A program made the position numbers and the translations under genes. A DNA stretch of 12,796 nucleotides from assembly GCA_023399455.1 (NCBI GenBank), contig JAEWPN010000248.1, forward strand, positions 1 to 12,796. The letters are read 5' to 3'. Every line of letters starts with the position of its first letter. Positions within the stretch are counted from its first letter, which is position 1. The DNA is from Bacillota bacterium (lineage in GTDB: Bacteria > Bacillota > Clostridia > Lachnospirales > Lachnospiraceae). Under the pieces are notes generated by a model, which did no database searches, had not been told where the DNA came from, and was given only the letters and a program-made list of their open reading frames with translations. Below are positions 1-6,849 of the stretch, in pieces.

Positions 1-63
1 AAAAATAGAAAATATGTCGAAAAAGAACTGTATGAAGTTTATAGAAAGTACAGTAATCATTGA
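1..63 (+). CDS. C-terminal tail of an unidentified gene (partial)
   Basis: Frame 1 is open from the first base to a TGA at 61-63 and encodes 20 residues, KNRKYVEKELYEVYRKYSNH. The residues are charged and helical-looking, as expected for the end of a real protein. The segment is too short to assign to a family. It lies inside the element just upstream of the recombinase, on the same strand. A candidate promoter for the recombinase begins at about its stop codon, which fits a gene boundary here. It could also be a chance open frame. Confidence 0.3.
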   Translation, partial: KNRKYVEKELYEVYRKYSNH

Positions 64-89
64 TTCAAAATAGGAGAATAAGGTATAAT
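60..89 (+). promoter_or_regulatory. Candidate sigma-A-type promoter of the recombinase gene
   Basis: TTGATT at 60-65 and a perfect TATAAT at 84-89 are separated by 18 bp. They lie about 50 bp upstream of the recombinase GTG start. The spacing and hexamers fit a vegetative housekeeping promoter. No convincing sigma-E or sigma-K motif was seen, although such motifs are short and could be missed. Confidence 0.45.
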
Positions 90-138
90 GTCATAGATAA
101 AGAGTGACTGTCCTTACCGTTTATAAAGGAGGTTTAAG

Positions 139-1644
139 GTGTATCCTATTGATGCATTATACGCCAGACAGTCATTAGACAAAAAAGATAGTATATCCAT
201 CGAAAGCCAACTTGACTTTTGCAGATACGAAACCCATGGGAACGAATATGAAACTTTTGTCGATAAAGGGTTTAGCGGCAAGAATACCAACCGTCCTGAT
301 TTTGAAAGATTGATAAAAGCCATAAAAGAAGGAAAGATAAAAAGAGTAATTGTTTACAAACTTGACCGTATAAGCCGTTCTATTCTGGATTTTTCCAATA
401 TGATGGAGCTGTTTCAGAAGTACAATGTTGAGTTTGTTTCTTCCACAGAGAAGTTTGATACTTCTACGCCGATGGGACGTGCAATGTTAAATATCTGTAT
501 CGTTTTCGCCCAGCTTGAGAGAGAAACGATACAAAAGCGAGTTACGGATGCTTACTATTCAAAGAGCCATAGGGGATATTATATGGGCGGCCGTATTCCC
601 TATGGCTTTAGGCTTGAAGAAACTAGTATTGACGGCATTCTTACTTCCAGATTCATTCCTGATCCGGAAGAAGCGAACAGAGTTAAAATGATATTTGATA
701 TGTACGCAAATCAGGACGCAACGTTGGGAGATATCTTTAGACGACTTATAAGTGATGGGTCTGGAGATGATAAAAAGTGGTGTACGGCAAGAATTAGTGA
801 TATTATAAAAAATCCGATCTATGTAAGAGCAGATATTGATATTTATAACTTTTTTCTAAGCCAGGGAACTAACATCATCAGTGAGGCAGCTTGCTTTATA
901 GGTTCCAACGGAGCTTTTTTGTATAAAGGCAAAGATAAGGACCGGAAAAAGCAATCGGATCTAACTGACCGGGATTTAGTGCTTGCCCCGCATGAAGGTA
1001 TCATTGATTCGGAAACATGGCTTAAGTGCCGTTGGAAGCTATTAAACAACAATCAATGTGCGCGTACAAAAAAAGGAAAACGTTCCTGGTTGACCGGGAA
1101 AGTAAAATGCAAAAAATGTGGATATGCTTATATTGTTACAAAATCCAATACTACCGGATTACGTTACCTGCAGTGTTCGGGGATGCGTTATAACGCTAGA
1201 TGTAAGGGGAGTGAGCAGACGATCTATGCTCATATCTTTGAAAATCACATCTATAATGAAATGAAAGAGGAGCTTAAGAAGTTTCAGTATTTGTCAAATG
1301 AGATTGAAAAATCAGGGAACGTATCTTATAGTAAGTATAAAATGGAAATGTTGGAAATGGACAAGGAAATAGAAGCCTTGCTCAATAAGGTTTCTGAGGC
1401 ATCATCTACGTTAATGCAATATATCAATATGCGTATAGATCAACTGGATGCCGATAAGAAAAAGCTGCAGGAGAAGATCATTTCCTTATCTGCCAATAAA
1501 CCAATAAATAATTTGGAGAAGATAAATAATCATATTGAAATTTGGGAGGAATTAAGCATAGAAGATAAGCAGAAGATTGCGGATATTCTTATTAAAGTCA
1601 TTTACATAGATAACGATACCATTTCTATTGAATGGAACATATGA
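139..1644 (+). CDS. Large serine recombinase (site-specific integrase/excisionase)
   Basis: This is a 501-residue large serine recombinase, close to the length of SpoIVCA-type enzymes. It should cut and rejoin attachment sites through a phosphoserine intermediate. The N-terminal resolvase domain (about 5-150) has the ARQS motif with the catalytic Ser12 and Arg10, and the KLDRISRS motif with Asp76, Arg77 and Arg80. A recombinase domain follows at about 150-300. A zinc ribbon (Cys324, Cys327, Cys346, Cys355) comes next, then a Lys/Glu-rich coiled-coil segment at about 375-455, which in this family controls the direction of recombination. The GTG start is chosen because AAAGGAGG lies 6 bases upstream and the next residues begin the conserved strand. 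The gene runs convergently into cotJC and its last 43 bp overlap the end of the cotJC frame. All catalytic residues are present, so it is probably active. Family assignment is firm; specificity for cotJC is inferred from position. Confidence 0.93.
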   Translation: MYPIDALYARQSLDKKDSISIESQLDFCRYETHGNEYETFVDKGFSGKNTNRPDFERLIKAIKEGKIKRVIVYKLDRISRSILDFSNMMELFQKYNVEFVSSTEKFDTSTPMGRAMLNICIVFAQLERETIQKRVTDAYYSKSHRGYYMGGRIPYGFRLEETSIDGILTSRFIPDPEEANRVKMIFDMYANQDATLGDIFRRLISDGSGDDKKWCTARISDIIKNPIYVRADIDIYNFFLSQGTNIISEAACFIGSNGAFLYKGKDKDRKKQSDLTDRDLVLAPHEGIIDSETWLKCRWKLLNNNQCARTKKGKRSWLTGKVKCKKCGYAYIVTKSNTTGLRYLQCSGMRYNARCKGSEQTIYAHIFENHIYNEMKEELKKFQYLSNEIEKSGNVSYSKYKMEMLEMDKEIEALLNKVSEASSTLMQYINMRIDQLDADKKKLQEKIISLSANKPINNLEKINNHIEIWEELSIEDKQKIADILIKVIYIDNDTISIEWNI

Positions 1645-2219
1645 TACTTCTCTAAAACCAAAGCAATTTTTTTATTTATATATGTACGCTTTGCTTCACC
1701 GAAACGCTGAAAATGTACGATTTCTCTTGCACGCAGGAAACGGATTGGTTCACAAACTTCCTGATCGTGAATGAGACGTAAAATGTTGTCGTATGTGGAA
1801 CGCGCTTTCTGCTCTGCAGCCATATCTTCTACTAAATCAGTAATAGGGTCCCCCTTCGATTGGAATTGATTAGCATTAAAGGGTACTCCGCCTGCGGCCT
1901 GCGGCCAGATTCCTACGGTATGATCTACATAATAATTAGCGAAGCCGGAGTTTTCTATTTCTTCCATAGAGAGGTTTTTCGTTAATTGGTGAACAATGGT
2001 AGCCACCATTTCCAGATGGGCTAATTCCTCCGTACCGATGTCGGTAAGTAGTCCGGCCACTTCATTATAGGGCATGGCATATCTCTGTGAAAGATAACGC
2101 ATGGAAGCGCCCATTTCTCCGTCAGGCCCACCGTACTGGCTTATGATAACTTGGGCAAGTTTTGCATTGGGCTGGGTGATCTTTACCGGAAACTGTAATC
2201 TTTTTTCATAACTCCACAT
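1602..2219 (-). CDS. cotJC: Spore coat protein CotJC with element-encoded C-terminus
   Basis: CotJC is a manganese-catalase-like spore protein made in the mother cell and packed into the coat with CotJA. Residues 1-176 match the family closely: the MWSYEKRLQFPVK start, QYGGPDGEMGASMRYL, LLTDIGTEELAHLEM with metal-ligand-type Glu and His, VDHTVGIWPQAAGGVPF and the REIVHFQRFGEA helix. After Ala176 the family sequence is replaced by about 29 residues rich in Lys, Ile and Met. These are read from DNA next to and overlapping the recombinase gene, giving 205 residues instead of about 190. The ATG is 3 bases past the cotJB stop, with GGAGG at 2227-2231, five bases before it. Because the lost part is short and C-terminal, the chimera might still fold. 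The alternative is that full CotJC forms only after the element excises. Confidence 0.9.
   Translation of the reverse strand: MWSYEKRLQFPVKITQPNAKLAQVIISQYGGPDGEMGASMRYLSQRYAMPYNEVAGLLTDIGTEELAHLEMVATIVHQLTKNLSMEEIENSGFANYYVDHTVGIWPQAAGGVPFNANQFQSKGDPITDLVEDMAAEQKARSTYDNILRLIHDQEVCEPIRFLRAREIVHFQRFGEAKRTYINKKIALVLEKYHMFHSIEMVSLSM
1645..1695. other. Probable attachment-site junction (attL/attR) within cotJC
   Basis: This interval lies between the recombinase stop codon and the last codon of conserved CotJC (Ala176, about 1692). Large serine recombinases recombine short cores flanked by imperfect dyads, so the hybrid site should fall here or just to the right. A 7-bp direct repeat, ATGTACG, occurs at 1682-1688 and 1713-1719, but its role is unknown. 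The core cannot be defined without the other junction. Confidence 0.45.
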
Positions 2220-2222
2220 ATA

Positions 2223-2492
2223 CTAACATCCTCCTTCCCAAGGCATAGGCTGTAATGCCCATTTCCACTCTTTACTGCTATTATCCGCAACGGAAAGCGA
2301 AAGAGGCCCGAATTTGTTCGAATAATCCCTCATCATCTGGTTTTTTAGACGCATATAATGATTGAAGTATTCCATAGCTTCCCTGTCCGTAGGGTGAGTG
2401 TCCAGATATAATGTCATCTCAACGGCAACGAAATCCACCACACCGATATTATGCAGCATGTTTTCCTGCTCTGTGCTCATTTTTGGATTCAT
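2223..2492 (-). CDS. cotJB: Spore coat protein CotJB
   Basis: CotJB is a small spore-coat protein encoded between cotJA and cotJC; its biochemical role is unknown. This copy has the family hallmarks: an N-terminal helix with VDFVAVEMTLYLDTHP, then EAMEYFNHYMRLKNQM, then YSNKFGPLSLS, and a Trp/Pro-rich end (WKWALQPMPWEGGC). The start is placed at 2492 (89 residues) rather than at the ATG at 2501. At 2492 the ATG overlaps the cotJA stop as ATGA, and the AGGAAGGAG ribosome site ends 9 bases upstream. At 2501 the same site would touch the start codon. The gene is translationally coupled to cotJA, and cotJC follows after 3 bases. Confidence 0.9.
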   Translation of the reverse strand: MNPKMSTEQENMLHNIGVVDFVAVEMTLYLDTHPTDREAMEYFNHYMRLKNQMMRDYSNKFGPLSLSVADNSSKEWKWALQPMPWEGGC

Positions 2493-2659
2493 TTTACGCA
2501 TCTCCTTCCTGTAAAAGGTTTTGCTAACTCCGGAAAAACAGTGCCAATACAGTAGGCTTTATCCAAATCATCATAAATTTGCGTAAGATTCTGCCACGGT
2601 ACATATGCCATAGCTACCGGAAAACGGTCCAAATATTCATTAAAATTATAATCCTGCAT
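2489..2659 (-). CDS. cotJA: Spore coat-associated protein CotJA
   Basis: This 56-residue ORF begins MQDYNFNEYL and contains FPVAMAYVPWQNLTQIYDDL followed by KAYCIGTVFPELAKPF. That is the compact CotJA signature: an invariant MAYVPWQ segment and a G(T)xFPEL(x)KPF end. CotJA is required with CotJC for assembly of this spore-coat subcomplex in Bacillus subtilis. The ATG has AAAGGAG four bases upstream. The TGA stop (2491-2489) overlaps the cotJB start, and the cotJB ribosome site lies within the last codons. The gene is short and easily missed, but its position at the head of cotJBC and its motifs make the call firm. Confidence 0.9.
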   Translation of the reverse strand: MQDYNFNEYLDRFPVAMAYVPWQNLTQIYDDLDKAYCIGTVFPELAKPFTGRRCVK

Positions 2660-2833
2660 AATACTCCTTTCATAAGTTTAGAATATTTTTAATACATTAT
2701 ATGATAGGGATATTTTGGGGTGTTAATATCTTCACATTTTTTTCACATAATCTAAAGAAAATAAACACAATTTAATATTACATTAGTAGAAGAAAACTGT
2801 CTGTGAATTCAGGCGGACAAGGAGGATATTATT
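2660..2833. promoter_or_regulatory. Divergent intergenic region between cotJ and the ABC operon
   Basis: This AT-rich spacer must carry the promoters of two divergent operons. On the minus strand, CATATAAT (2703-2696) resembles both a sigma-E -10 (CATACAAT) and a sigma-A -10. No good sigma-E -35 stands at the right distance, so the match is only suggestive. In B. subtilis cotJ is a sigma-E operon. On the plus strand no convincing -35/-10 pair was found. The short repeat TTCACA at 2731-2736 and 2742-2747 (11-bp period) could be a regulator half-site or chance. Confidence 0.3.
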
Positions 2834-3907
2834 TTGATTGAGGTTGAGAACTTAGTAAAAAAGTATGGAGGGCATACCGCTGTAGACCACCTGAGCTTTC
2901 ATGTGGAAAAGGGACAAATCTACGGTTTCTTAGGACCTAACGGCGCAGGGAAATCTACGACAATGAATATCATGACCGGCTATCTGGCGGCTACCGAGGG
3001 GAGCGTTAAGATTAACGGTTACGATATTCTCACAAATCCGGAGGAGGCAAAAAGGTGCATCGGTTATCTGCCTGAATTTCCTCCGCTTTATCCTGAAATG
3101 ACCGTACATGAATATTTGAAATTCGTAGCGGAACTTAAAAAGATTTCTAAAGAAGAGAGAAAGAAACAAATAGAAGAAGTCATGGATATGACAATGATAT
3201 CAGATGTCTCCAAGAGGCTCATTAAGAACCTTTCTAAGGGGTATAAACAGCGTGTCGGCCTAGCGCAGGCAATTCTGGGATATCCTGAGGTAATCATACT
3301 GGATGAGCCGACGGTAGGTCTGGACCCGAAGCAGATCATTGAGATCAGAGATTTGATCCGCAGGCTTGGAGAAAATCATACTGTAATCCTAAGCTCCCAT
3401 ATTTTATCCGAGGTGAGTGCGGTTTGTGACCATATCATGATTATTTCTAAGGGTAAGCTGGTGGCAAGCGATTCGCCGGAGGGCTTACAAAAGTTAAAAA
3501 CCGGAACGGCAGATTTGAATATAACAGTACTTGGCAATAAAGAAGAAATTCAATTAGTGCTTGGAAATATCACCGGTATAAAAGAGATTGCATACATAGA
3601 AAACGAAGATGCCGTGGAGATTTCTATCACGACTCCCTCGGATGTGGACATCAGCCGCGAGGCGGGAACTGCCTTGGCAGAGAACGAGCTTCCGGTAATC
3701 GCTATGAGCAGACAGGCTGAGACCTTGGAGGATATTTTTCTGCAGCTTACTTCGTCAGAGGAAAGCAAGGATGCGGGAAGAGCAAGTGATGAGGAAGAAA
3801 ACGATACCGAAATCGATGAAAACGATAATAAGGAACAACATGAAGAGATTAAAGTAACTGCTGAAGCGGAAGAAGAGGGGGAGAACGAAGATGACGGCAA
3901 TATTTAA
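2834..3907 (+). CDS. ABC transporter ATP-binding protein, GldA-type, with acidic tail
   Basis: This is the ATPase of an ABC-2-like exporter of the GldA/CcmA group, expected to work at the inner face of the membrane with the fused GldFG protein downstream. Visible motifs in order are Walker A GPNGAGKST (34-42), a GYLPEFPPLYPEMT Q-loop region with Glu81 at the usual Gln place, the signature LSKGYKQR (133-140), Walker B VIILDEPT (153-160), the D-loop GLDPKQ, and the H-loop His189. A regulatory-type C-terminal domain runs to about 307. Residues 308-357 are an unusual tail with about 23 Asp/Glu and low complexity. The TTG start is supported by AAGGAGG ending 8 bases upstream and by the conserved MIEVENLVKKYG beginning. 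The last 17 bp overlap the next gene, so the two are translationally coupled. The substrate is unknown. Confidence 0.9.
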   Translation: MIEVENLVKKYGGHTAVDHLSFHVEKGQIYGFLGPNGAGKSTTMNIMTGYLAATEGSVKINGYDILTNPEEAKRCIGYLPEFPPLYPEMTVHEYLKFVAELKKISKEERKKQIEEVMDMTMISDVSKRLIKNLSKGYKQRVGLAQAILGYPEVIILDEPTVGLDPKQIIEIRDLIRRLGENHTVILSSHILSEVSAVCDHIMIISKGKLVASDSPEGLQKLKTGTADLNITVLGNKEEIQLVLGNITGIKEIAYIENEDAVEISITTPSDVDISREAGTALAENELPVIAMSRQAETLEDIFLQLTSSEESKDAGRASDEEENDTEIDENDNKEQHEEIKVTAEAEEEGENEDDGNI

Positions 3908-5999
3908 AAGGGAGTTTAAATCTTATTTTCAATCCTTTATCGGATGCTTGTTCATCGGCATTATTTTATGTATTACCGGTATTTATGTAACGGTATATAA
4001 CCTGCTTAGCGGCTATCCGAAGATTTCATACGCACTTTCCGGCATTATATTTATTTTCATTATCAGTGTACCGATTCTGACGATGAGAATACTTGCTGAG
4101 GAGAGGAGACAGAAGACGGATCAGCTTATTTTGACAGCACCCATATCGGTAGGCAAAATTGTAGCGGGTAAGTTTTTTGCTCTTGGGGCGGTATTTACTA
4201 TTCCTGTCCTTATCATATGTATATACCCGATCGTTCTGAGCGTATTCGGAACGGTGTCCTTTTTGGAAGCCTATGTATCCATTTTTGCATTTTATCTGTA
4301 CGGACTTACCTGTATCGCGATCGGTATTTTTATTTCCTCTTTGACGGAAAGTCAGGTAATCGCCGCAGTTATTTCCTTTGCTGTATTATTTCTGGGCTAT
4401 GTAATGGCAGGAATATGTAATATGATTTCAACAACAGGAAATCTTCTTACGAAGATACTCAGAGCCTTCGACCTGATATCGCGTTTTGACAATATGGTGG
4501 AGGGAACTTTCGATTTAAAGAGCGCGGTATATTATGTCACGATTATTTTACTGGCACTTTTTTTGACCACTCAGTCTATCCAGAAGAGACGCTACAGTGT
4601 ATCGGTAAAGAGCTTGAAAATAGGGGCGTACAGTTCCGCCATGGTGGTAATATCCATTGCTGCTGCAGTGGTCTTGAATCTATTCGTTTCGGAGATCCCG
4701 ACTAAATATACGGCTTTTGACGTAACGGCGAATAAGCTGTTTTCACTGTCGGATGAAACGAAGGACTTGCTTGGAAAAGTAGAGGAGGACGTAACGATTT
4801 ATGTTTTGTCCAATGAAAGCTCACAGGATACAACTTTGAAAAAGACGCTGGAGCAGTACGAGCAGCTTTCCGGCCATATAAATATTTCTTATGTGGACCC
4901 GCTTGTTAATCCGAAGTTCTATACACAGTATACAGATGCTTCCGTATCGAGAAATAGTTTGATCGTAGTCAGCGATAAAAGAAATAAGGTAGTGGATTAC
5001 AGTTCTGTTTTCGAAACAAGCATGGATTATACGACCTATGAAACGACGATAACAGGCTATGACGGAGAGGGTCAGATTACAAGCGCTATTTCCTATGTGA
5101 CCAGCGATAATATGCCGAAAATGTACGTATTGGAGGGACATGGTGAGCTGGCTTTTGAGACAGATTTTAATGATACGATAGCAAAGGCGAATATCGATTA
5201 CGAATCCATTAATCTGTTGCAGTATGACAGCATTCCGGAAGATGCAGAAGGAATCATTATCAATGCGCCTACGTCTGATTTTTCCGAGGACGATACGAAC
5301 AAGGTGTTGAATTATTTGCAAAAGGGCGGAAATGCGCTGATCATCAGTACATGGACGGATGCGGACATGACGAATTTCTACAAGATTCTGGACTATTACA
5401 GCGTAGGTGTAGCGGATGGCCTGGTATTAGAGGGAGCCGAGGGCGCTTATTATCAAAGTCCTTTCTACATATTGCCTACGGTGGAATCGGACACGGTTAC
5501 CAGTTCTGCCAGCGATTCGTATATATTTGCACCTTATGCACAGGGATTCCTTTTGCCGGAAGATACGGGGGATGATTTATCTCTTACACCTCTTCTTTCC
5601 ACTAGTGACGAAGCTTATGCAAGAGCGGACGTGAACGGAACGACGGATTATTCGAAACAGGAGGGCGACGTGGATGGTCCCTTTACCTTGGGAGTAAAAG
5701 CAGTAAAGACAAACGGTGAGACGCAGTCCACAGCAGTCATTTATTCCAGCGAAAATTTGTTTACGGATGCGGCAGATTCAATGGTATCCGGTGCGAATAT
5801 GAAGTTGTTTGCCGGATCACTTGGTGAAATGACGGAGGAAACGGAAGGAATCGCCATTCCGGTTAAAAGCTATGAAGAAAGTTATTTGACTATCCCGCAG
5901 TCTTATATTATTTTACTAGGCCTTTTGGTTACAGTAATTATGCCGTTAGCAGTTTTGGCAGGAGGATTCGTCGTTTGGTTAAAGCGAAGAAAGGCATAG
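3891..5999 (+). CDS. Fused GldF-GldG ABC permease / extracytoplasmic protein
   Basis: This 702-residue protein fuses two parts that are separate in Bacteroidetes gliding genes. Residues 1 to about 232 form an ABC-2 permease (GldF-like) with about six membrane segments and the RILAEERRQKTDQLILTAP cytoplasmic motif typical of the family. A membrane anchor at about 245-266 leads into a GldG-like extracytoplasmic domain. It begins with the hallmark TAFDVTANKLFSLSDETKDLL and contains the LEGHGE motif and an IIINAP segment. A final membrane helix (about 673-697) ends in a KRRKA positive tail. The start overlaps the ATPase gene by 17 bp and has a GGGGGAG site at a suitable distance. Transport or remodelling of an unknown envelope substrate is inferred from family. 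Gliding itself is not expected in this host. No defect is seen. Confidence 0.88.
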   Translation: MTAIFKREFKSYFQSFIGCLFIGIILCITGIYVTVYNLLSGYPKISYALSGIIFIFIISVPILTMRILAEERRQKTDQLILTAPISVGKIVAGKFFALGAVFTIPVLIICIYPIVLSVFGTVSFLEAYVSIFAFYLYGLTCIAIGIFISSLTESQVIAAVISFAVLFLGYVMAGICNMISTTGNLLTKILRAFDLISRFDNMVEGTFDLKSAVYYVTIILLALFLTTQSIQKRRYSVSVKSLKIGAYSSAMVVISIAAAVVLNLFVSEIPTKYTAFDVTANKLFSLSDETKDLLGKVEEDVTIYVLSNESSQDTTLKKTLEQYEQLSGHINISYVDPLVNPKFYTQYTDASVSRNSLIVVSDKRNKVVDYSSVFETSMDYTTYETTITGYDGEGQITSAISYVTSDNMPKMYVLEGHGELAFETDFNDTIAKANIDYESINLLQYDSIPEDAEGIIINAPTSDFSEDDTNKVLNYLQKGGNALIISTWTDADMTNFYKILDYYSVGVADGLVLEGAEGAYYQSPFYILPTVESDTVTSSASDSYIFAPYAQGFLLPEDTGDDLSLTPLLSTSDEAYARADVNGTTDYSKQEGDVDGPFTLGVKAVKTNGETQSTAVIYSSENLFTDAADSMVSGANMKLFAGSLGEMTEETEGIAIPVKSYEESYLTIPQSYIILLGLLVTVIMPLAVLAGGFVVWLKRRKA

Positions 6000-6007
6000 G
6001 ATATATC

Positions 6008-6601
6008 ATGAAAAAACAGAAAATACAATTGACAGTCATTCTGATTCTTCTTATTGCAACAGCTGCCGCATATGCAGGAGTGAAATATTATAATAACAAT
6101 CATACGGAGGAAGAAGAGACGGCATCATATACTATAACGCAGGACGATGCGTCTTCCGTAAAGGAACTTTCCCTGACAAACGATAACGGGGAGCTTTCCT
6201 TTACGAAGGAGGGCGATGTTTGGTATGAGAACAGCGATAAAACAGTGAGCATAGATGCAGGTGCGCTGGAAAATATTATTGAAGAGGCGGTTTCCGTTAC
6301 CAGCGAGGATGTGATTGAAAATGTGGAAGATATGTCTCAGTACGGTCTGGACAATCCTGAGATTACGGTAACCTATACTACAGAGAACGGAAATATTACA
6401 TTGGAAATAGGGGATTATAATTCCGCTGTGTCTAAATATTACGTTTGCGTGAAGGGGGAGAACATGGTTTATACCATGGATAGCACTGCGAGAGATTCTT
6501 TTACTAAAAGTCTGGATGATTTGAAGACCGTTGAGACGGAAACGCTGGATAGTGAAAGTACCGAGGCGGACGGAGAAAGCTTTGGGACGGATGGGGAATA
6601 G
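6008..6601 (+). CDS. Membrane-anchored DUF4340 protein of the Gld-type operon
   Basis: The 197-residue product starts MKKQKIQLTVILILLI, a positively charged N-terminus followed by a single membrane helix or uncleaved signal (about 7-26). An extracytoplasmic domain with the DUF4340 pattern follows: LSLTNDNGELSFTKEGDVWY, an alpha region, then DMSQYGLDNPEITVTYTTE and LEIGDYNSAVSKYYV. It ends in an acidic Ser/Gly/Glu-rich tail. DUF4340 proteins regularly sit after gldFG-type genes and are thought to partner the extracytoplasmic part of the transporter; their precise role is unknown. The gap to gldFG is 8 bp. The ATG at 6008 is preferred because it gives the usual family N-terminus. A TTG at 5975, preceded by GGAGG inside gldFG, would add 11 residues and is a real alternative. 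Confidence 0.82.
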   Translation: MKKQKIQLTVILILLIATAAAYAGVKYYNNNHTEEEETASYTITQDDASSVKELSLTNDNGELSFTKEGDVWYENSDKTVSIDAGALENIIEEAVSVTSEDVIENVEDMSQYGLDNPEITVTYTTENGNITLEIGDYNSAVSKYYVCVKGENMVYTMDSTARDSFTKSLDDLKTVETETLDSESTEADGESFGTDGE

Positions 6602-6651
6602 AAATATTTTAGAGGTCCCATGATTGTTAAGAAAAAGATATTTGAATATAG

Positions 6652-6694
6652 ATATCCCATGTATAGGCGTTTGGTACATGGGATATTTTTGTTT
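6652..6694 (+). terminator. Rho-independent terminator of the ABC operon
   Basis: A perfect 12-bp inverted repeat, ATATCCCATGTA (6652-6663) and its complement (6675-6686), encloses an 11-base loop. It is followed at once by a T-rich run (TTTTTGTTT). It lies about 50 bp after the DUF4340 stop codon. Hairpin plus U-tract on the plus strand fits an intrinsic terminator. The A/T ends of the stem could also work in the other direction, but no gene points that way here. Confidence 0.88.
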
Positions 6695-6783
6695 AGGCAT
6701 GATTGAAGTGCGAGCGAAAGAGCCATTATCATAAGTCTGACTTACTTTGGAATGTATACAAGCAATATTTTTTGCAAGACCAC

Positions 6784-6814
6784 TTGACCCTGTCGTTGCG
6801 TCATAGCGTATAGT
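6784..6814 (+). promoter_or_regulatory. MerR-type promoter with 19-bp spacer
   Basis: TTGACC (6784-6789) and TATAGT (6809-6814) are separated by 19 bp, two more than the usual 17. A 19-20 bp spacer that overlaps an imperfect dyad is the hallmark of promoters untwisted by MerR-family activators. The spacer holds such a dyad, CCCTGTCG (6788-6795) and CGTCATAG (6799-6806) around TTG, with 5 of 8 positions matching. It lies 36 bp upstream of the DUF2268 gene, which it probably drives. The regulator is not encoded in this window. Confidence 0.55.
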
Positions 6815-6849
6815 AAAAATATAGATATAGCAGAAATGGAGTTTATGAT

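Larger units (their letters stand above)
1..1691. mobile_element. Right end of a serine-recombinase element integrated in cotJC
   Basis: The conserved CotJC reading frame, coming from the right on the minus strand, loses family similarity after the FGEA residues at about position 1692. Immediately beyond lies a large serine recombinase gene whose stop codon is only about 48 bp from that point. A recombinase gene next to one end of its element, inside a split host gene, is the arrangement known for SPbeta (spsM) and skin (sigK). The left end of the element and the missing 3' part of cotJC must lie outside the window, so cargo and size are unknown. The boundary is inferred from loss of protein similarity and could be off by tens of bases. 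An alternative is an old insertion or deletion that replaced the cotJC tail without leaving a mobile element. Confidence 0.6.

Noticed and set aside
1682..1719. ATGTACG direct repeat as the att core
   Set aside because: Seven bases repeated 31 bp apart can occur by chance, and both copies lie at the same end of the element, whereas a core duplication should lie at opposite ends. Mentioned only as a local feature.
2801..2816. Palindromic TGAATTCA before the ABC ATPase gene as an operator
   Set aside because: An 8-bp palindrome with a GAATTC centre is too short and common, and the flanks do not extend the symmetry.
4821..5321. 166-codon open frame on the minus strand
   Set aside because: It lies wholly inside the strongly supported GldFG coding sequence and has a Cys/Ile/Arg-rich composition typical of an antisense shadow, with no ribosome site.
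6125..6700. 191-codon minus-strand frame opposite the DUF4340 gene
   Set aside because: It covers a gene with clear domain similarity on the plus strand, and it begins beyond the terminator hairpin. No family is recognisable.
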